This document shows, one piece after another, positions 60,421-64,000 of a DNA stretch of 64,000 nt. The notes under the pieces were generated by a model, which searched no databases, was not told the DNA's origin, and worked only from the letters and a program-made list of their open reading frames with translations. Both the position numbers and the translations under genes were made by a program. The stretch is taken from NCBI GenBank assembly GCA_963794655.1, contig CAWCEV010000003.1, positions 496,001 to 560,000 of the forward strand, in the 5' to 3' direction. The stretch comes from Roseiarcus sp963794655 (GTDB lineage: Bacteria; Pseudomonadota; Alphaproteobacteria; Rhizobiales; Beijerinckiaceae). The number at the start of each line of letters is the position of its first letter. The stretch's first letter is position 1.

Positions 60421-60758
60421 CCACGCGCCGCGCGCGGCGGAAGGAAAGCAAAGCCCACGGAAGCAAAGCAAAGGAAAAAACGGAACGAAAGCAAAATCCG
60501 GCCGCAAGGAAAGCAAAGGCGAGCGGAAGGAAAAGAAAAGCCTTGGAGCGGGCTCAGCAGGTTGATTTCATTGCCTCATTTCAAGCAGATATGATCCACA
60601 GTGAAGATATCGATCGAACAAACGCCTCCCTCTGTTGAGATCGCCCCGCGCCCAAACGCCTTTACCTCTCCTGTCACCCAACTTGTGGCGGAGCATAGCA
60701 GACATTTCTGATAAAGGGAAACAGTTTTTCCGCTCTCTCTCAAAAACCGAACCCAGGC
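60421..60758. other. Intergenic region after erpA
   Basis: 338 bases. The first 130 hold the purine-rich five-unit repeat. The remaining 200, AT-richer, contain no recognised gene, RNA or terminator before the end of the convergent sulfotransferase gene. Confidence 0.5.
60439..60546 (+). repeat. Five-unit purine-rich repeat element, copy 3
   Basis: Units begin at 60439, 60459, 60482, 60504 and 60525, giving the same spacing series of 20, 23, 22 and 21 bases as the other two copies. Units read GGAAGGAAAGCAAA, GGAAGCAAAGCAAA, GGAACGAAAGCAAA, GCAAGGAAAGCAAA and GGAAGGAAAAGAAA. It aligns with copy 1 almost without gaps although the linkers have changed. It sits 18 bases after erpA in the same direction. 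Confidence 0.9.
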
Positions 60759-61581
60759 TCATATGAGCCTCACGGTCGGCGGCAGTTGCTTGAGGTCCTC
60801 CCAGAAGGCCTCCTTCTGATAGCGCGCGAGGAGATCCGGCGGCAGGACCGGCTTTCGCTCCCGCACTTCGACTGCGCGGCCAACATCATGAAGGCCCGGC
60901 GTTCCGAGCCGCTGGTCGAACTCAATCATGTCGTAGCAGGGTTCGATGTGGCGCGGGTCGTGCGGATGGAGTTCTTCGCCGAGGAAGCCGTAGATCGCGG
61001 CGAGGGCGCCCAGCGGGTTCGCGACCAGGCTCTCGTAGCGCACGAGCAGGAGCCGGTTTGACTGCTCCCCGTACACCGCCTCGCGCAGCGCGTTATAGGC
61101 GAAGCCGAACATGCCGCCCGCGGACGCCAGCCCCTCGAACTCGCGAATAGACCGTGCCGCCTGAATCGAAAGTGAAGATGCCGGAAAGCTCGAAGGCGTT
61201 GCGGCGGATGAGGCTCTCGACGCTGTCGAGGATCATCGCCGGATTGCGGACGCAGCAGATCACTTTGGCGTCGGGAAAGAGCTCGGCCAGCGCCGGCAGT
61301 TTGGTCGTCCAGCCGCGATTGGTGTCGAAGATCACCGCCTCCGCGGCGACCTCGGCGTAGAAGGCGTCGAAGACGCCGGTCAGGAGGCGCTTGCGGATGT
61401 CGTTGTCGAGGAACACCGCGCCTTCGGTGCGAGCGCTGGTTTCGACCAGCATCGACCGGAAAAGCTGATAGACCGGACTGCTCATGCCGGCGATGAAGCG
61501 CGGATTCTGCCTCAAGAGCGCAGCGAGCAGGGTCGAGCCGGATCGGGGCAGTCCGGAGATGAAGTGAAGGCGGTTCTGCAC
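60759..61581 (-). pseudogene. Sulfotransferase-family protein, frameshifted
   Basis: The N-terminal part from ATG 61581 contains the PAPS 5'-phosphosulfate loop FISGLPRSGSTLLAALLRQNP, then RGWTTKLPALAELFPDAKVICCVRNP with the 3'-phosphate site and FTFDSGGTVYSR. The C-terminal part, in another frame, continues FEGLASAGGMFGFAYNALREAVYGEQSNRLLLVRYESLVANP and ends QLPPTVRLI. One extra G near 61139-61142 (CGAGTTC instead of CGATTC) explains the break. Intact it would be about 273 residues and transfer sulfate from PAPS to an unknown acceptor. Confidence 0.82.
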
Positions 61582-61653
61582 CGGGCGCGGCCTGTCGCAA
61601 TAGGGGCGGCGCAGAGCGCGCCGCTTCCGCTATAGCCCCGAAGTGGAGCGCCG

Positions 61654-62541
61654 TCAGGCCGGCGAAGTCTTGCGCTTTCGCATCCGCGCGAGCCAACCGA
61701 GGCCGGCGAAGCCAGTGGCCATCATCGCCCAGGTTGAAGGCTCGGGTATGCTCGTAATGCTGATCAGGCCGTCGCCAGTATTCCCGCCCGCGGTCAGGAC
61801 CGGGTCGGTGAACACGCTCGCAAGATAGGAGCCGCCGCCGCCGCCGGGGCCGAAGCCTTCGCCGCCGCCGCCGCCGGAGAACCCGCTTCCGCCGCCGCCG
61901 CCCCCACCGCCGCCGCCACCGCCACCGTAGCCGCCAACGCCTCCGCCCTGGGAGCCGGCGGCGCCGCCAACAGGGAATTTTCCGCCGTATCCAGCGCCGG
62001 GACCAGACCCGTCGCCCCCATACCCAGCGGCGCCGGTAAGGACGCCGGCGCCGCCGCCGCCGCCGCCGCCGCCGCCCCCGCCGGTTCCACCCACCCCGCC
62101 GGCCCCACCGCCCCCGCCATATGCATGTTCGCCGCTGGTTCCAGCCTGTCCGGGACCGCCATCGCCCTCCGCAGCGCCGCCGCCCCCGCCAGCGACGGCA
62201 AGGACAGTTGTCCCGTTGAAGACAAAACTCCCGCCGCCGCCGCCGCCGCCGACACCGCTCCCGAATCCGCCGCCCTGGCCGCCGACATAGAGAGTCAGAA
62301 CTTCTCCTGCCGTGAGGAAAATGTCGCCGGAAACCTCAGCGCCTTGACCTGGGGAAGCTTGAAAGGGAGAATTCCCTCCGCTCGCGCCAAAGGCCTCTAG
62401 CGTGTATTCGCCGGTGACAGGGGCGGTGAAGGAATACATTCCCGGGATCGTGAACGTCTCGGCGTTCGCCTCGGCCGCACAGGCCAAAATCGCGAGGGCC
62501 GACGTTCCGGCGAGCAAAACCTTCCTAGTTGATCCGAACAT
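61654..62541 (-). CDS. Glycine-rich secreted PEP-CTERM protein
   Basis: 295 residues. Signal peptide (RKVLLAGTSALAILACAAEANA), a beta-rich start (FTIPGMYSFTAPVTGEYTLEAFGASGG), then about 150 residues dominated by glycine in runs of up to 13, and the C-terminal sorting signal IPEPSTWAMMATGFAGLGWLARMRKRK. The glycine part resembles glycine-rich domains that form extended, elastic or adhesive surfaces. Sorting would need an exosortase-type enzyme not in this window. A 37-base stretch of the end is repeated exactly at 62662-62698. Confidence 0.85.
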   Translation of the reverse strand: MFGSTRKVLLAGTSALAILACAAEANAETFTIPGMYSFTAPVTGEYTLEAFGASGGNSPFQASPGQGAEVSGDIFLTAGEVLTLYVGGQGGGFGSGVGGGGGGGSFVFNGTTVLAVAGGGGGAAEGDGGPGQAGTSGEHAYGGGGGAGGVGGTGGGGGGGGGGGAGVLTGAAGYGGDGSGPGAGYGGKFPVGGAAGSQGGGVGGYGGGGGGGGGGGGGSGFSGGGGGEGFGPGGGGGSYLASVFTDPVLTAGGNTGDGLISITSIPEPSTWAMMATGFAGLGWLARMRKRKTSPA

Positions 62542-62638
62542 ACCCCCACCCTTCAAGTTGTTTGCCTCGCACCGTAGGCGAGGCGACTTTGACGGTGGGT
62601 CAACGTCGCCGTCAATTAGCAAAAATGTGGCGGTCGTT

Positions 62639-62716
62639 TCAGGCTCGGGTGAGCTTGCGCCTTCGCATCCGCGCGAGCCAACCGAGGCCGGCGAAGCCCG
62701 AGAGCATCATCGACGA
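62639..62716 (-). pseudogene. Orphan PEP-CTERM tail
   Basis: Read leftward, MMLSGFAGLGWLARMRRRK and a stop at 62639 reproduce the end of a PEP-CTERM anchor, nearly identical to the tail of the neighbouring glycine-rich gene. DNA at 62662-62698 equals 61677-61713 at all 37 bases. The PEP motif is reduced to GPSS and no upstream gene body exists; the region before it belongs to the isoaspartate-methyltransferase-like gene. It is a leftover of a duplicated or deleted gene. Confidence 0.75.
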
Positions 62717-63552
62717 AGGTCCCGAGAGACGTGATCGGCCGTGAGCGCCCAGCCGTCGCCGCTGAACCAATCCGAGCGGTCCGGCGCGCCGCCTAAACGT
62801 AGCGAGCGCACCTGCCCGGAGCCCCCGTGGCGGAACGCCTCGTCGAGCCGCCGGCCGATCGCGGGATCCTGCGCGCCTTCGCACGCGATGAACACGACGG
62901 GAGAGAGGAAGCGCGCCGGCCAGACGTCGCCGCGTTCCGGCCGGGTTATGAGCAGCATCGCGCCGCTCGAGCGCTCCGCCTGGAGCGGGAAAAGGAGCCG
63001 GCCGCCGACCTTAAGCGCGTCGAGCCAGGCGCGCGGCGGATGGGTGGCGGCGGCGTTGACATAGATCGCGTCAGCCTCGGGCAGGTCCTCGATCCCCGAC
63101 CGGGCGCGGACCTCGACCTGCGGGTAGCGGGCGAGGTTGATCCGCGCCCGTTCGGCAATGTCAGGCTCGATCTCGTAGGCGACCACCCTGCCCTCCGCCC
63201 CGACCAGGTGGGCCAGGATTGCGGTGTAATAGCCGGCGCCTGCGCCGATCTGGATGACCGTGTCGCCCTCTTTAAGCGCGAGCGCGCCGATCGATTGTGC
63301 GTGCAGCGACGGCTGGCCGTTGTTGATGCCGCGCCCGGAATCGATGGAGACGAGAACGTCGTCATAGAGATCGGCGGGATCGTCGCTCGTGGTCCGGCCA
63401 AAGAAGCCGCCCGCACCGACACGCCACGGCGGCGGGCCGGCGAAATCCTCGCGCGGCACAGCGGCGAAGGCTTTTTCGACCCTCCGGTCGCCAGCGCCCC
63501 GGGCGATTTTGGCGGCATAGGCTTGCCGGCGTTTTGCGATCCTGTCGGCCAT
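62707..63552 (-). CDS. Protein-L-isoaspartate O-methyltransferase-like protein
   Basis: 281 residues. SAM-binding motif I is GDTVIQIGAGAGYYTAILAHLVGAEGRVVAYEIEP near 105-140; RINLARYPQVEVRARSG and DAIYVNAAATHPPRAWLDALKVGGRLLFPL are the later motifs of the PCMT family. The N-terminus (RRQAYAAKIARGAGDRRVEKAFAAVPREDF) is as in PCMT homologues. A longer form from ATG 63681 is possible but would begin inside a palindromic repeat. The last codons overlap the orphan PEP-CTERM tail. Substrate may be damaged protein or a small molecule. Confidence 0.85.
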   Translation of the reverse strand: MADRIAKRRQAYAAKIARGAGDRRVEKAFAAVPREDFAGPPPWRVGAGGFFGRTTSDDPADLYDDVLVSIDSGRGINNGQPSLHAQSIGALALKEGDTVIQIGAGAGYYTAILAHLVGAEGRVVAYEIEPDIAERARINLARYPQVEVRARSGIEDLPEADAIYVNAAATHPPRAWLDALKVGGRLLFPLQAERSSGAMLLITRPERGDVWPARFLSPVVFIACEGAQDPAIGRRLDEAFRHGGSGQVRSLRLGGAPDRSDWFSGDGWALTADHVSRDLRR

Positions 63553-63676
63553 GAAATTCCCAGGCTGCCAATCGCAAAACCAATAGGCTGTTTTCGCCGC
63601 CTCCGAATTGATCTGTGTCCAATCAGGGACATTCCAGCGTTCGCGCCAATCACAGGGCAAATCCTGACTTGCCGGT

Positions 63677-63745
63677 GTCATACCCGCGAAAGCGGGTATT
63701 CAGTCTGGCGCGACGGCGGCCGTGCATTCCTGCGTTCGCGGGAAC
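63677..63745. repeat. Imperfect palindromic repeat, GTCATxCCCGCGAAAGC type
   Basis: The left arm begins GTCATACCCGCGAAAGC and the right arm, read on the minus strand, begins GTTCCCGCGAACGC. It is the second copy of the palindrome found at 6029-6103, with a spacer of different sequence. It separates the methyltransferase-like gene from the Flp pilin gene. Confidence 0.7.
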
Positions 63746-63774
63746 AAACAGGGGCGCCTCCTCGCCGCTCCGGG

Positions 63775-63936
63775 TCATTTCAATGCGCCGCCGACCTCAG
63801 TGAAGACCGTGCTCACCGATGTGCCGACGGTCCCGACCGCGGCGATGATGAAGAGCGCGATGAGGCTCGCCATGAGCGCATATTCAATCGCCGTCGCGCC
63901 ATCCTGGTTATTGATGAACCGTGCAAGGATCGTCAT
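63775..63936 (-). CDS. Flp family type IVb pilin
   Basis: 53 residues. MTILARFINNQDGATAIEYALMASL has the prepilin peptidase site G/ATAIEY, followed by the hydrophobic helix IALFIIAAVGTVG and a short tail. Flp pilins are processed and assembled by tad machinery; the rest of that locus may lie to the right of the window. ATG 63936 is chosen; ATG 63996 would give an unusually long leader. Confidence 0.92.
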   Translation of the reverse strand: MTILARFINNQDGATAIEYALMASLIALFIIAAVGTVGTSVSTVFTEVGGALK

Positions 63937-64000
63937 CGGGTAAGGTCCTTTCAGCTTGATCGGGGCGCCGAAGACTGCGCATTTGCGCCCTTTCATGCCG

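Overview
The window is 64 kb of GC-rich DNA from an alphaproteobacterium, most likely of the order Hyphomicrobiales and perhaps near Beijerinckiaceae or Methylocystaceae. The evidence is the set of lineage-typical genes and orders: divK-pleD beside DUF3572 and dinB, dgt-argS-SPOR-nagZ beside an erpA-type gene, EipB, DUF6481, an Ala-Gly LexA with an upstream GTTC-N7-GTTT box, and C-termini of the PEPSTWAMM type. The exact genus is an inference. No rRNA, tRNA, CRISPR array, complete insertion sequence or prophage was seen.

Layout. 0-10 kb: an EamA permease fragment, homoserine dehydrogenase, DUF6481, a DUF2189 membrane protein, heme A synthase CtaA, small unknowns, then a leftward group of DUF1801, a heme-copper-oxidase-like subunit I, a DUF420 protein, a 39-residue membrane protein and protoheme IX farnesyltransferase CtaB. 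10-20 kb: an MsbA-type ABC exporter, a cytochrome c pseudogene, a DUF4239 protein, a methyltransferase plus glycosyltransferase pair, two related MFS transporters around a universal stress protein, and a flavodoxin-fold oxidoreductase. 20-26 kb: an outer-membrane protein, then a SigK/RskA/fasciclin group divergent from a cytochrome b plus molybdopterin oxidoreductase pair. 26-31 kb: DUF3237, RecO, a DUF4239 remnant, a glycosyltransferase, moaC-moeA. 31-46 kb: a broken PEP-CTERM gene, DUF815 ATPase, alpha/beta hydrolase, B12-type radical SAM protein, methyltransferase, exonuclease III, PoxB, a broken gluconate 5-dehydrogenase, an AaeBXA-like efflux operon and a two-subunit CoA-transferase. 46-64 kb: a small HTH protein, lexA, scpA-scpB, eipB, dinB-DUF3572, divK and a broken pleD, nagZ-SPOR-argS-dgt, erpA, a broken sulfotransferase, a glycine-rich PEP-CTERM protein, an isoaspartate-methyltransferase-like gene and a Flp pilin.

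The most unusual signal is non-coding. A roughly 105-bp purine-rich element made of five GGAAGGAAAGCAAA-like units occurs at three distant intergenic sites (after moeA, before lexA, after erpA). The unit spacing is the same uneven series, 20-23-22-21 bp, at all three, although the units themselves differ. A decayed fourth copy may lie near 4.32 kb. Two of the copies are inverted relative to each other and bracket the 16 kb that separates moeA from lexA, genes that are normally close neighbours in this order.

A second theme is gene disruption. Six genes or gene remnants carry frameshifts (cytochrome c with two, a DUF4239 remnant, a PEP-CTERM protein, gluconate 5-dehydrogenase, pleD, a sulfotransferase). 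Three of the shifts sit in short homopolymers. Either this genome is losing genes or the assembly has uncorrected indels; raw reads would decide.
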